Assembly: GCA_036897095.1 (NCBI GenBank)
Contig: JAYMSP010000344.1
Span: forward strand, 1 to 56,709
Direction of reading: 5' to 3'
From: Plantago elongata
Lineage: Eukaryota; Streptophyta; Magnoliopsida; Lamiales; Plantaginaceae
DNA: 56,709 bases
Of the stretch, positions 37,514-49,809 are shown one piece after another; positions within the stretch are counted from its first letter, which is position 1, and each line of letters begins with the position of its first letter. The position numbers were made by a program, and so were the translations under genes. The notes under the pieces are model-generated. The model did no database searches. It was not told the DNA's origin and worked only from the letters and a program-made list of their open reading frames with translations.

Positions 37514-40500
37514 ATGGATTCAAGTGTGAAATTCCTACTGGAAAACTTGAAACAGTTGGTTGAGTATAAAACCAAGTTGATCACAGGTGCAAAGCATGAG
37601 GTCGAGAAGCTTAATGTCGAACTCGAAAAGTTCAAGATCATCCTGGAGGAGGCATCAACCTTGTACAAGAAGGATAAATTCTTCGAACACTGGGAGAGTC
37701 AGATAAGGGAAGCAGTCTACGATATCGAAGACATCATTGACACTTGCATCACTCAGGCAACTGCCGGGAAACAGACGACGTGGTTCAAGAAAGTTTTTAA
37801 CATTAACCATGCTCTAAATCTTGCAGAAGCGGTCAGAGACATCAGGGAAAACACGGTGAAACCTCTCATGGCCCAATTTGAAGTTGAACGGCCTAAATTC
37901 TCTAATGCAGATCACGGAACAGATCAAGCCCTTCTAGTAGAAAATCGAAGGCGAGAGGTACGTACGCACGTAGTGAAATAACATGGATATATAAAATTCC
38001 AGTTTTTATTTAATTATTAATATATAATAATAAATATCAAATCAATGAAAAGCACCAAAGAATCGTAGCTAGCGGCTAGGTACCATCGCAAAGTGAAAAT
38101 ATGTTGGGATCTAACTTTTGGTTAGTAATCCGTGGATTACCAAGCTTTTCACTTGGAGAGCCTCCAAATGATATTGGTTCGGATTCACCCGATGGGCCGG
38201 GGTACTTTCACGATTATGCGATAATCTAGCCGGTGCACGCAGAACGATGATTTCAGTGAAAATATCCTTCTTTTCATAAATGAGCTCATAATAAAATACT
38301 AAAAGATATATGCATGAATAATTAAAGATCTACCTATCATATCATCTTAGAAAAAATTTAACAATTGTTTAATTACTTTAAATATCTGGCTTCAAGAATA
38401 TTTTAAAAGATTCTAATTTCTAAATAAATATAAATATATTAAACAACTGCTATTCCACCGCGGCTTGCTTGGCGATCCTTAGCCACTTTCACTATGTGGG
38501 CCTCATTGGAATTAAAATGAATCCTAACATTATATTACAAGAGTAAGTCTTGCGAGAGACCCCTACATTTTAGAGACTCTCCAAAGTCCCCTCCCAATGA
38601 TAAAACTAGACAATTATACTTTTTTTCACAACTTGACTTATGATTTTTTGCGGATCTTTTGACTCGGTTTTATTAGAAACGAATCAGTAAAAACTAGACA
38701 ATATAATGTAAAAAAACTAAATAATAGTATAAATTTAATATCATGTAAAAACTACATAATTTCTTTTATAAACTAGACAATATAATGACAAAAACTAGAT
38801 AATATAATGAAAAAACTAGACAATATAGATTACACCAAATAAAATTTTTATACAAGTAATAAAACTAAACAAGATCATTTATAAAACTAGACAATATAAT
38901 TACAAAACTAGACAATACATACTAAAAATTAGACGGTTCAACATAAATACACAACATAAAGATATAACATTAAAAACTAGACAAATATTGGTAAAAGATA
39001 AAACGAATGCTATTTATATAAAACTAAATAATATATATTAAAGACTAAGGGGTCTCTCTATACTCTTCAAATGTAGGGGGATTTTTATTACACTTAGTAA
39101 TACTACAAAATCATTTTGAGACCCCTTCACAATTTACGTAATCTTATTAATAAGAGCTTAATTTTAAATATTTATCAAGTTTTATTGCATGGTACAACCA
39201 TTTTTAATGGTTAAATTACATTAAAATCTAATGTAGTGAGGTCTAGTTTAGGGCTCTAATTCTCCGTTATGGGTGAGCTTAGAGGTCTGTCTACATGGAT
39301 CTGAATATATAGATGGTGCGGTGCTGCTGTCTCCGAATGTGTTAAATTATCTAGAGAACTTTTTTCAGTATACTTATTATACTCTTTTAAAATGTACCAT
39401 AAAAATGTAAACTAAGGATCTAATAGTCATTACATTCATTAATTATACAATGTTAGCTACTAAAATGAACTCATAACATATATAACATATATAACTTTTG
39501 TTACTTTTATGTGTGATTTAACATATATCTGGATCTTTAAGTAATTTTCTTATCTTAGTAAATATACCACTAGGCTAACTAAGAAAAATCTTCCCATTCA
39601 CAACACATTGTATTCTTTGAACTTACTCTCTAGATCCTATTTGATGTGTTTTTTCTTTTTTTTTTCCTTATAATAATAATAATAATGCAGAAGTCACAAC
39701 ACATAGTTGGACTGAAAGATGAGGCAGAGTATTTTGTGCGCATGTTGACTGAAGAATCAGATAAATTGGAAATTTTTTCAATCATGGGTATGGCCGGTCT
39801 GGGGAAGACAACATTTGCTTGGAAAATATTTGAGGACGAAACTATCAGACATGAGTTTCCTGTTCTATTATGGGTCAACATTTCGCAGAAACTCAACATG
39901 AGGAAAATTCTGCTTGATATTCTGTTGAATTTCACCAGAGACAATTACACAGAAGCATCTGATGGTGAATTAATCGAGATTGTCAAGAGTTATCTTCAGC
40001 AAACACGATTCTTGATGGTGATGGACGACATATGGACAATCGCCGTCTGGAAGGAACTCCAAGCTATATTGCCCAAAGAACACAGGGGTAGGGTATTGAT
40101 TACGACCCGTGACACTGGCGTAGGAAATTTTGTTTCTAAGCGAGAAGCCTATTTACTGAGGTTCCTAAATGCATCAGAGAGCTGGGATCTTTTTCGATAC
40201 AAAGTTTTCGGCATGCTTCAGGATGTGCCTAACGAACTAGAGGGTGTGGGTAAGGAGATCGTATCCGATTGCAATGGACTTCCTCTTTCCATTGTAATCA
40301 TTGGAGGCATACTGGAAGAGAGAACATTAAGATCAGATAAGAATAACACTCTAGCAATAAAGTATGAATGGGAAGAAGTCCGTGGGAGCGTAAAAAAGTA
40401 TCTGGTGGACGAAGGGCCCAATAATTTGTTGAAAAGTATTATCTCACTTAGCTATGATGAACTACCTTACGAGTTGAGAACTTGCTTTGTGTACTTAGGT

Positions 40501-42074
40501 GTGTTTCCTGAAGATTCAGGCATTCCCGTAAGAAAATTGATTTGGTTGTGGGTAGCCGAAGGATTGATACAGGACACCAGAGGAAGAAGGATGGAGGAAG
40601 TTGCCCACAACTACTTGAAGGACCTGATCAGACGAAACCTAGTGATGATTAAGAAAGCAAAGCTTGATGGCGAGGCTAGGATATGTCATATTCATGATTC
40701 AATACGTGAAATTTCTAAAGGAGAAGGTGCTAAACTAAACCTATTCCAAGAGATTAACAACTCTAAAGTAGAGATAAACAAAATACGTCGCCTATGTATA
40801 CATTCCAATGCAATTGTCTTCTTCTCTGGAAAACCAAGGCTCCCGAAAGCGCGCTCATTCTTGTGTTTCAATGACTCTCCAATGACACTTGAAGCCGGAG
40901 ATATTACATCCATCACTGATGCTTTTGGTTTGCTACGAGTATATGAAGCTGCAGATATGAAGTTCAGAAGATTCCCCACAAAGCTAGTGCAACAACTAAC
41001 TCATTTGAGATACCTTACTTTGGCAATACCTGATGCAACATTCACAGCTCTTCCCGAGATTGTTACTGATCTGTGGAACCTACAGAATCTTATAGTGGAT
41101 ACTCCATCGCAAACACTTGAAATGAAAGGAGATATATGGAAGATGAGGCATCTGAGGCATTTCAAGTCACGTGCCTCCATTATATTGAAAAAGAAGATTG
41201 GGGTAGAAGGCAAGCAACTTCAAACTCTGGGTAGATTGTCACCAGAGAGTTGCACTGCTGAAGTTTTTGAAAAGGCAAAAACCCTACTTACGTTGGGAAT
41301 TCAAGGCGACTTGAGTATCCTTGGCGACTCCAAGCACTTGAGTAAGTTGGTATCTCTCAATAAGCTGAAGCTAGAGCATGTAGTGAGTAATGGGGCAGCT
41401 GAAAATCTGTTGACACGCCTACCTGAATCAAACAGCTTCCCACCAAACCTCAAAATTCTTGTGCTATGTGGAACTCGTTTGGACTGGGGGAAGATGTCAA
41501 TAATATCTGTCCTTGGTAAACTTGAGGTGCTTAAACTCAAACAAGATGCATTCCAAGGACTCTCATGGGAAGGTACTGGTAGCGGCTTTGTTCATCTTTT
41601 ATGGTTGCACATTGAAAAGGCAGACCTGACACTTTGGACCACCAACGAATATTATCTTCCCAATCTCCGAATCCTTCACCTTGATAACTGCGAGCAGCTA
41701 TCTGAAATTCCATATACCCTTGGTAATAGCCTTGAGCAATTGGCATTAGGATGTGTATCTAGGAAGGCGATTGCAAGTGCCAAAGAGATTGTGAAAGAAC
41801 AAGAAAGGCGCAAAAGGGTAGTCAAGCTTGAAATTGCTATCACCGACATAAATGAATCTTCAGCTCGTGATAGCAGGTCAGTTGAGATTTCCATTTTTGT
41901 TTTCCATCACATTGATTCTTACATGTCTGATTGCATGTTGTGTATGTGCATTTTTTTTTTGTCAATATTTATTATCACACTTCAGTTTGCTCCCTATAAC
42001 TCTATTATAGAATCAAAACTGCAATTTGCCTTAGCATGTTCTAAAATGGGATTTTGATTCTCCTATGCAGGTGA
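37514..42074 (+). CDS. CC-NBS-LRR disease resistance protein, R1A-like (NLR3)
   Basis: Exons 37514-37957, 39691-41876 and 42071-42074 join in phase to about 877 aa. Exon 1 is a Rx-type coiled-coil domain (MDSSVKFLLENLKQLVEYKT; AVYDIEDIID, an EDVID-like motif at about aa 72-81). Exon 2 holds the NB-ARC: P-loop MGMAGLGKTT (about 179-188), kinase-2 LMVMDDIWT (about 256), GRVLITTRD, GLPLSIVIIGG (about 343), RNBS-D CFVYLGVFPED (about 412) and the MHD site IHD (about 480). About 370 aa of LRR follow, ending ESSARDSR. All ATP-binding motifs are present, so it looks functional. It lacks the long N-terminal extension of NLR1 and NLR2, so it belongs to another branch of the R1-like group. Without the last splice the frame would end at 42057. 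Confidence 0.92.
38532..39114. mobile_element. TIR element in the first NLR3 intron with an internal ACTAGACAATATAAT array
   Basis: The left edge GAGAGACCCCTACATTTTAG and the right edge TCTTCAAATGTAGGGGGATT are inverted matches, as are TATTACAAGAGTAA and TTACACTTAGTAATA further out. The interior is a degenerate array of AAAACTAGACAATATAATR with more than ten copies. No transposase is encoded, so it would be non-autonomous. Confidence 0.6.
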
Positions 42075-42554
42075 ATAACGGAACGACTTTATAACTAGCT
42101 GCAACTGAAGATCCTATTTAACATGGCCATACTATTTCCATTCTCTCGCACTAATGAGATCCATTGTATTTGCAAGTTGACTTTCTACGCCTGGACGTTG
42201 TTCTCAACGTTGTTGAATAAATATAGTACTGCTGAGGTTTGTTTATCAGCAAGTGAACTTTCAATTCATTATTGTACTCAATGTAGTATCCGAACGAATT
42301 ACATCTGGACTCCTTTTAAATATTTTAACTATAGTTGGATTCCTTTTAATTTAATTATATCGACAAAGTTCGTGTTAATTTCATGCTCGATTGGATTTAA
42401 ATGTAATTGAAACTTCTAACGAGGGGTTTATATGATTGATCCTTGTTGTATTGTATATTTTCGATTTTTTGTTGTATCCGCTACATGCGACTAATCCAAG
42501 CGAGCACTGTCAGATTCTTATTTAGAAGGCGGCTCTCCTAGCGGTATTTTTTAC

Positions 42555-42630
42555 ATCCACAAAGCTTGAACTCGGAATCATGTATAAGTAAACTTGAGTA
42601 CTTTACCACTTGAGCAAAAAACCGTTAGTT
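42555..42630 (-). mobile_element. tRNA-derived SINE-like sequence
   Basis: On the minus strand TTTTGCTCAAGTGGTAAAGT resembles box A and CCGAGTTCAAGCTTT box B, about 30 bases apart. It could be a tRNA relic or a SINE head. The fold is incomplete. Confidence 0.4.
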
Positions 42631-42710
42631 ATTGTATTTCAGTATTCAAGATATACGGTAATTCTGTAGAAATTGAGTGGGGAAAATGATGTGCACTCTA
42701 AGACTTACGG

Positions 42711-42821
42711 ACGGTTTGATATAGAATTTAGATTGGATTGTCTCAATTAGAATTAAGTTTTTATATATAAAAACACAATTGGAATTGAGACAATTCAATC
42801 CGAATTTATATCAAACAATAC
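42711..42821. mobile_element. Near-palindromic hairpin MITE
   Basis: The left arm (ACGGTTTGATATAGAATTTA ...) and the right arm (... TTTATATCAAACAATAC) pair almost over their whole length around a central TTTTTATATATAAAAAC. About 110 bp. Such fold-back elements are MITEs or sources of small RNAs. Confidence 0.8.
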
Positions 42822-43789
42822 ATTATATTTTCGTTGCAAAAAATATAATCCCTACGTATAATCAAAATTAAATTTATTGTACTCCCCAAAACATGTGGGT
42901 AGGGTCAAATACATGATCTGCAACTGCAAAATTTGTATTGTTTTTGTGGTAAAATGTAATTTTAGCTTGGAAAATGTGCAGGGGTCTAGGTGTAGATGAT
43001 AACTTATCTAGAGAATATGGGGGAATTTAAAAAAAGGTATCTTAAATTGTGACATTTTCGAAAAAGATACTATTAGTTGTTGTTGTTCGATTTTGATACC
43101 ATAAGTTGACATTGTATTTAATTTTGGTACCTCCGTGACACGTGGCAGTTTAATTAAGTGACACGTGTCAATATGAAATTTTAAAATTTTAATGCGTAAA
43201 AAATTGGAAATAAAATAAATTTTGATAGTTTCAAAGGTCACCACATAACTTTCAATTATTATAAATCAACCCTATTTGTAAAATCAACATAAAATAAAGT
43301 TGAAAGAAAGAAGAAAGAGGAGAAAATTTATTTCAAATTATAATTTTAAAATTAAATTTGTATATGTGAAAAATAAATAAGATATAAAATATAATAAAAT
43401 TAAGTTATAAAAAATGTGGGACACGTGTACTCTCTCGTAATTTATGGGTATAAATTGTTTAATACAATTCAAATTTTTTTTAAAAATATAAAAAATATAT
43501 TTCACATTTTATTACATATAAAATAAATAAATAAAATTTAAAAATTCAATTTGCTACAATAAACATTTCAATTGGATTTTTGAATTTTGTAAGTGATTCA
43601 TACTCGACAGAGCACCCAAGCTACCGGATCTGGAAGTTCCGTCGTGGAGTTTCCATCAGACCGGATCTGAAAGTTCCACGACGGTGTAAGAATTCATCCA
43701 TGGAAGTTTAAAAGGTCAAGTCGAGTCAAGTTATTTTAAGAAATCAAGTCAGGTTATAGGTTGCATTGTATTAATCCAAGACTAAAGTT

Positions 43790-43903
43790 GTTTTCTCTTC
43801 AACTGAAAATCACTTCAGTTCAGTTCCGTTCAGCTCGGCTTAGTTATAATTTATACCTTACTCCAGTTCAGTAAACCTCAGTTGAAGAGAACACAACCTA
43901 AAA
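43790..43903. mobile_element. MITE with GTTCTCTTCAACTGA termini
   Basis: AAAGTTGTTTTCTCTTCAAC at the left and GTTGAAGAGAACACAACCTA at the right are inverted repeats. The interior has CAGTTCAGTTCC-type repeats. Related TTCAGTTCA-rich sequence occurs near 45070-45130 and 45190-45310, probably more worn relatives. Confidence 0.65.
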
Positions 43904-45689
43904 TATGTAACAAAACGCAAAGGTAGAACACCTATGCCATGGCACGTGCATGAAACTTGCTTAGTCGATGGTTTGACTAGCCCTCTTATCTATAAACATT
44001 TTTAGGTGAGTTGGAGCAACCTGGAGCGGGGAGTGACGTTCCAGAATAGTAATCATGGCCTACACCAGTTTATCATCACCATTCTTCACGTTTACATACA
44101 ATCATATCGTACTATTACTTGACAACTTTATTTCTGAGCGCGGGTTGCACAAAACATTTGCACATTTATGCTTCCGCATTTTCACGCTATATGTTCACGG
44201 ATTTCATAACATGGATGTTTAGCACATTTTGAGTTGGTTCACGGATTAAGTTCAAATGAAGTCGAAACTGTCGTTTTTCCAAATACATGTTTTAGCGCGA
44301 ATTTTATGTTTTCTTAGTTCGTCAGTTAAAATTGTAGGCTCTACATATAAATGTAAAATATAAATTATTTTATTTAGAGTTACAAATGTAAAGAAATGTA
44401 AAATATACATCAAAAGTACAAATTGTACAATTTTTCATTTAAAGTATTTAAAATTTTATTTTAAGTAATTTAATTTTTATTTCCAAGTAATATATTAAAA
44501 AATATATTAGGGTGTTTTCGTTATAATTAATTAACAACATTTAAAATTAATTCAAGAATAATATTTAAAAGGAAATCAGGAAAAAAAGAAAAGAATAATT
44601 AAGTTTCAAAAAAATGTTAAAATAAAATAAATTTTGGGCTTCGGTATTGGAGTTGATAATTGTGAGAGTTGCAAAGTGAATTGCAGTGAATAAAATATTA
44701 ATGTGGCGAAAAGAGTATGTTGTAGGAAATTGCGACTGCTGAAGATAGTTACGTAGAGAAAAATCAATTGAAGTCGAACCAGACGTATATTTAGGCAGAT
44801 AAAGGAAAAAGGAAAATGAAAGCGAGAAACACGAGATTTTTAGAAGTGTCAAGGTCGAAAACTGTGTACTAGTACTACCTGCTATGTGAATGTAACCTGG
44901 GAGAAGGAGGAAAATTACAACTCATTTTCCAGACAATTAAAGGACAAGGGCAAAGTTGGCCGAAAATTGCAGTACATAAAGAGACACACACCTACATACA
45001 TATATACATGACCTGGTGAACCTTTTATTCTATATTAATTTTTAACTAACATATTAACAATATATATCGTACACTAGTTCAGTTTAGTTCAATCAAATAC
45101 AATTCAGTTCAATAAATTTAAATTGAAAAGAATAGAGCCTTTTAGTTTAGTAAATTGCACTTGACCAGAATAAAGTCTAAGGATATGTTATGTTCAACTA
45201 AAATTTATTGAATTGAATTGAACTTAACTGAAATGAGCTAAATAAAATTGAACTGGAGTAAGATATAAATTATAACTACGTTGAATTAAATTGAACTAAA
45301 ATAATTTAAGTCAGAGGGAAACAAAGCTTTAATAACCTAACACTTCACCATGATATTATTTCAATGTTCAAGGCAAGTACACTAAATGAACCCCAAGTCA
45401 TCTACATCGTGCGTGTGAGTCTAATTTCATAAAATCCTATATTTACTAAACTATTTAAGCGACTTCTTGAGAAGTAGAATACAATTTTAAGTTGTATTAC
45501 AACAGCATTCTTATCTTCAAATAAGAGCGGAAATTGTCTCACCAAAAATAAAATACCAAGTGATTGTTTAGTATATATAATTATAATTAAATTCGTTTGA
45601 ATGAAATAATATATAGTAATTAAATTGTAGTTTAATTGTTAAAATTAGTGTTTAGTATATAATTATAATTGTATAAGGTATTTGATGAG

Positions 45690-46330
45690 ATATATTATCG
45701 ACCGAAGCGAAGTAACAAAGAAATCCTTTCTTAAGTCGTCCTCGTGCCTGTAATAGTTCGAAGGCACGCCCTGAAACACCAACTCTAGAAGGCACGCTCC
45801 CGTGATACCTGCCTTTGTTTGAAGGCACGCCTTCGAACACCAGAGATAGAAGGCTCCTGCAAGTGAGTTAGAAGGCAGTTGCGGTTGCGAGTTAGAAGGC
45901 AGTTGCGCCTGCAAGCTAGAAGACTCCTGCGAGTGAGTTAGAAGGTAGTTGTTGTTGCGAGCTAGAAGTCAGTTGCGCCTGCGAGCTAGAAGACTCCTGC
46001 GAGTGAGTTAGAAGGCAGTGGCGCCTGCAAGCTAGAAGGTTCATGCGAGTGAGTTAGAAGGCAGATGCACCTGTGAGTTAGAAGGCAGCTGCACCTGCGA
46101 GCTAAAAGGTAGTTGCGCATGCGAGCTAGAAGGCCTCTGTAGGCGAATAAGAAGGCCTCTGCCAGCAGAAGAGCCCTGGGAGGCTAAGTCCACTATAATA
46201 ACTCTTGTAAGTGTCTATATATGTAGTAGATCACCACACTAGCAAGATATACATCTAGCATCTATCTATCAACTATGTACGAAACACTGTCAATAAGATC
46301 AACTTATTGACGTAAGTACATTGCCGAACT
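45690..46330. mobile_element. Possible solo LTR or LTR remnant
   Basis: A repeat-rich U3-like block is followed by a TATA-like CTATATATG near 46215 and a more neutral stretch to about 46330. This order resembles a long terminal repeat. No TG...CA ends, target duplication or internal gag/pol were found, so this is a weak inference. Confidence 0.25.
45740..46172. repeat. Minisatellite of 22-24-bp units (AGAAGGCAGTTGCGCCTGCG)
   Basis: About fourteen units starting AGAAG(G/A) follow each other from about 45848. Two unit types alternate, AGAAGGCAGTTGCGCCTGC and AGAAGACTCCTGCGAGTGAG, giving a partial 46-70-bp higher-order period. The preceding 110 bp carry a looser GAAGGCACGCC repeat. The GC-rich block stands out from AT-rich flanks. 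Just downstream lie TCTATATATG and an LTR-like stretch. Confidence 0.85.
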
Positions 46331-47173
46331 ACGTAAATACTTGTGTCGTCATTCATTTTATATTGTTCTAGTTCATTCATATTTCGTGTATTATAAGTAT
46401 TGTATTGAAAATTGAGTAAGATTTGAATTGTAATTGAATTAATATTGAAAATGAATTTAAGTTTAAGAATAAATAGGCAATTGTAATAGACTAGATCACT
46501 AGACAAATAAGAATAGATCGAAACAAGAATAGATCGAACTGAATTATTTTGAAATTGTGATTTTAAACTAAACACCCACCAAGTATTTGAAATATAAGAA
46601 CCGTTAATTGAGTTTTCTTTTTATCATTGAACTAGTTGAAACATTGTTACCAAATTGATCATTACCTTGTCAAAACCACTACAAACAAATAAATAAAATA
46701 GTATTTGACTTGAAAAGTAGGATTAGATTTTTACTGTCATTCACGATATCACCCTGATTATTGTTAGTTAATGTGGCAATATCTACTACGCATTTATTAC
46801 CTTCTATCTCACTCAACCATTATTTTATATTACACTCTACTATTATTTATTATATCGCCTTCAACCGCTACTTGTTATTATATATTTTTATTAATTTCAA
46901 AATAAATATATAATTGAACACATATTATATAATTTACAAGAGAATTATAATTAGTTACAAATATTCACATTTCTCATAATCAAGTATAACAATTAACTAG
47001 AAAGAGGACAACATTCAAATGAACCCTAAATTAATTATTTAATTGTTTTAATTTAATTTTTATTATTGATTTCAATTTTTTTGTTTAATCTCCTGCCTTT
47101 GGGTAATATTTTAATTTTTTTTAATTATTGATTTAAATTTTTTGTATAATGATTCAAATTTTGTTAATAGAGG

Positions 47174-48149
47174 CTTTTAAATGGGTATCCTACCCGGCCC
47201 GTACCCGTACAAGACCCGCTCTATTTTAATGGTGTTCGGGTACAAATTGGATATATACCCTGACCTGTTACGGACCCAACAAAAAAGACCCATACATGTA
47301 CCCGACCCAAAAACCCGTAGTAAACCTTACCCAACCCGAACCAACACAATACTTTTCTAAAAGAATTAGAGGAAAAAAGAAAATGCTGACAAATAAAGAT
47401 GTTCAACAATTATCTTCCAGAGTTCCATTAACCATTGCTCCGTACGGATTGAATCTCCTTTTCAATACGCTATTTTCTGAAAATGGTATCCTATCCTCCT
47501 TCAGAAATCTGATATTGCTGCTAATTTACTGTTGCTACTTTTGTTGAGATCGAATCTGATTTTCATAACATTATCATTTGAGGACAATTGAAGGAAAAAT
47601 AGGAAGGCGAGAGATGCTGAAACTGCAGATTTCACTTTTCTCCATTTCCTTCTTTTCCAATCTATCGTTGTTCTTCATCACACCATTGAATTCGATCCAA
47701 TTCCAAGTCAACAAAATATAAGCAACAATCATTATTATAATAAAGTGGAAAAGAGGAGCAAGTTGTGAATTAGGAGAAGACGACATCACGACTATTCACG
47801 AGCACTTCTGCAGTTGTATGTAGACAGAAGTCTGTTGTATGTATTCTATTTGACAGATTCTAAAGGTAATGGGGCTGGTGATAAACGTTCATTTGGCCTA
47901 AAATACACTTTAAATACTCCATTTTAATTTCATTTCAAATATAATTTCATCAAAATCTCATTCAAATGGACATTTGAGTGCCATGCCAATCCGCCTCTAT
48001 ATCATTATGGGTACGCCGTACCCGACCCTACTCATTATCAAAACAAGGGTTATATACGAGTACGAATAGAGTATCCGATACAAAAATATTGGATATCTAC
48101 CCGACGGGTTCTAAACGATTTTGGTAGGGTTCCCCTACCCATTTAAGAA
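47174..48149. mobile_element. Non-autonomous TIR transposon, about 1 kb
   Basis: The left end TTTTAAATGGGTATCCTACC and the right end, in reverse complement, TTAAATGGGTAGGGGAACCC match. Both ends continue with subterminal ACCCG and GGGTA repeats (left 47190-47335, right 48005-48135), like transposase-binding arrays in hAT elements. No transposase frame is present. A smaller MITE sits inside at 47871-47997. Confidence 0.65.
47871..47997. mobile_element. MITE of the GGGGCKGATTG family, copy 2
   Basis: GGGGCTGGTGATAAACG, then TTTGGCCTAAAATACACTTT, ATTTCATCAAAATC, and an end GCCAATCCGCCTC. It is the same family and orientation as the copy at 11490, with a short internal deletion. It is inserted in the larger TIR element. 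Confidence 0.65.
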
Positions 48150-49098
48150 GTATTGAATATTTGAAAATTCTTGTTTAATACAATATTTAAAAATTATATT
48201 TAAATATATTTAATCAATGTAGGTGGTTAGAACAACACGTAGCGCAACACCTCGTACGATACAAACGATACTTAATGCGGAAGGTAGAAGATTATTCGAT
48301 CTCCACCATTGAAATTTTCATATAATGGATTAAAATAGTTGACCAACGTTAGTTAAGATGGCACATTAACTAACGATAGAAGTCTCAAGTAAAACTTTGT
48401 AATTATGTTCATCGTGAACTAATATTTATTAAAATATAAATTGTTGTCCAAAATAATGGAGTATATTATTAAAATTCCTGAAAAACTATGAGATCATAAA
48501 ATTCCGCACAATCGTGTTCAAATTCCAAAGTCCTAATCCCAAAAAATTCCAACTTTATTTGAGACGGGAATGGAACGTGAAAATTTTATCCCGATTCAAA
48601 AGTTATGAAATCCCAAATATTCCACACGATCCCCAACCCTATTTATATTATATGTATTCTTCGAGTTTTATTAAAGGTCGAACAAAATGAGCTAAACTCG
48701 AACTAGCATATTATCCTGACATAGACTCGAACTAGCTCAGCTAAACTATCATTCAAGCCAGGCTCCTACTTGACTTCACCTCAAGGCGAATTCGACTATA
48801 AACTAGCTTACGAAACCGATCCCAATGGTCTTCTACGAATGGGGCTCCGGGTAGCTCGTGTGAGCGAAGTCATTCACCCTGATTGAGTAACAATTCGTGT
48901 GTCAACGTACCAAAACTGAAACATGGAAATCTGAGGATTTTACTACAAGTAGTCAAGTAGAGTACGAGTGAGTGTAAGTGTCTGACGACAGTAAAATTGG
49001 GTTGGATTGGATTCTGTCCCATGATTCACTTCGGTTACCAATTTTTGCTGATTTAGGAGACAACAAAAAAGAAAAAACAATATTAATATAATACGTTT

Positions 49099-49135
49099 CT
49101 TCTTCTTCTTCTTCTTCTTCTTCTTCTCTCACTAA
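49099..49135. repeat. (CTT)n microsatellite in the PPI1 promoter or leader
   Basis: About ten CTT units end in CTCTCAC. Pyrimidine-rich tracts at this place are common in plant core promoters and leaders. Confidence 0.85.
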
Positions 49136-49809
49136 GCAAAGCAAAGCAGAGAGATCTAAAAACAGCTAGCCGGTCCTTTCAAACAAGGTCTCCTAAATTT
49201 CTCCGCCTTGCCATTGCTGGTAAGTAACAATTCTCCCTTCTCATCTCTCAATTTCATCTTCTCTTCCAATCCTTCATCTTTCCAATTTTGCCCTCCTTTT
49301 CTGGATCTGCTCTGATCCCAATCCGTTTTAGGTATATTCGATTCAATTTAACTTTTTTACCCAAGAAATTTGTGGGTTTGACTTTCTGATTGTTGATTTC
49401 TGTATTTCCAGATTCAAGATTTTGTCTTGGATTGGTTGTTGTGTGTGATTGTTGGATTTGGTATTGTATGAGGATGAGATGTTACCGATTGCATGTCTAT
49501 GATTTGATGGTTTGGATTTGTGGGTGATGATAGAATCTGTATTGTTTGTGATTTGCCGTTGGATTACTGTTTGGTAGGTGTGATTCGGGTATCAATTTGA
49601 ATTTTTGTTGAGACTGATCTGTATTTGCTCGAATTGAATCGTTTGTGATTTGTTGATCGAAAGGTGGTTATGAAGGATCAAAATAGTTTCTTTTTAGCAA
49701 ATTTTGTTTTGAAAAGATGTGATCTTTATATAACACCATTCTTCTGTGTTTGCAATCTGCACCAGGATTTGAGATTGTGCTTTGCACATATTCAGTTTGA
49801 TTTGTTATA
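49136..49809 (+). promoter_or_regulatory. 5' UTR of PPI1 with a leader intron
   Basis: A strong donor CATTGCTG|GTAAGT at 49220 and an acceptor TGCACCAG at 49765 enclose a 546-bp, T-rich intron in the 5' UTR. Only 44 leader bases lie between the acceptor and the ATG at 49810. Leader introns of this size often raise expression in plants. Confidence 0.7.

Larger units (their letters stand above)
42075..49095. other. 7-kb intergenic region with MITEs, minisatellite and TIR element
   Basis: No gene is supported. The first 300 bp are the NLR3 3' UTR and flank. The frame 42123-42410 has no recognisable domain. Near 43120-43170 two G-box-like CACGTG words lie about 30 bp apart. The recognisable repeats are entered separately. 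Confidence 0.55.

Noticed and set aside
38600..38990. CRISPR-like array of ACTAGACAATATAAT
   Set aside because: The repeats are short, degenerate and unevenly spaced in a plant intron, framed by transposon-like ends.
45663..45914. Minus-strand repeat protein (LPSNS...) as a real gene
   Set aside because: The repeats follow the minisatellite DNA period, and the frame does not persist through the array.
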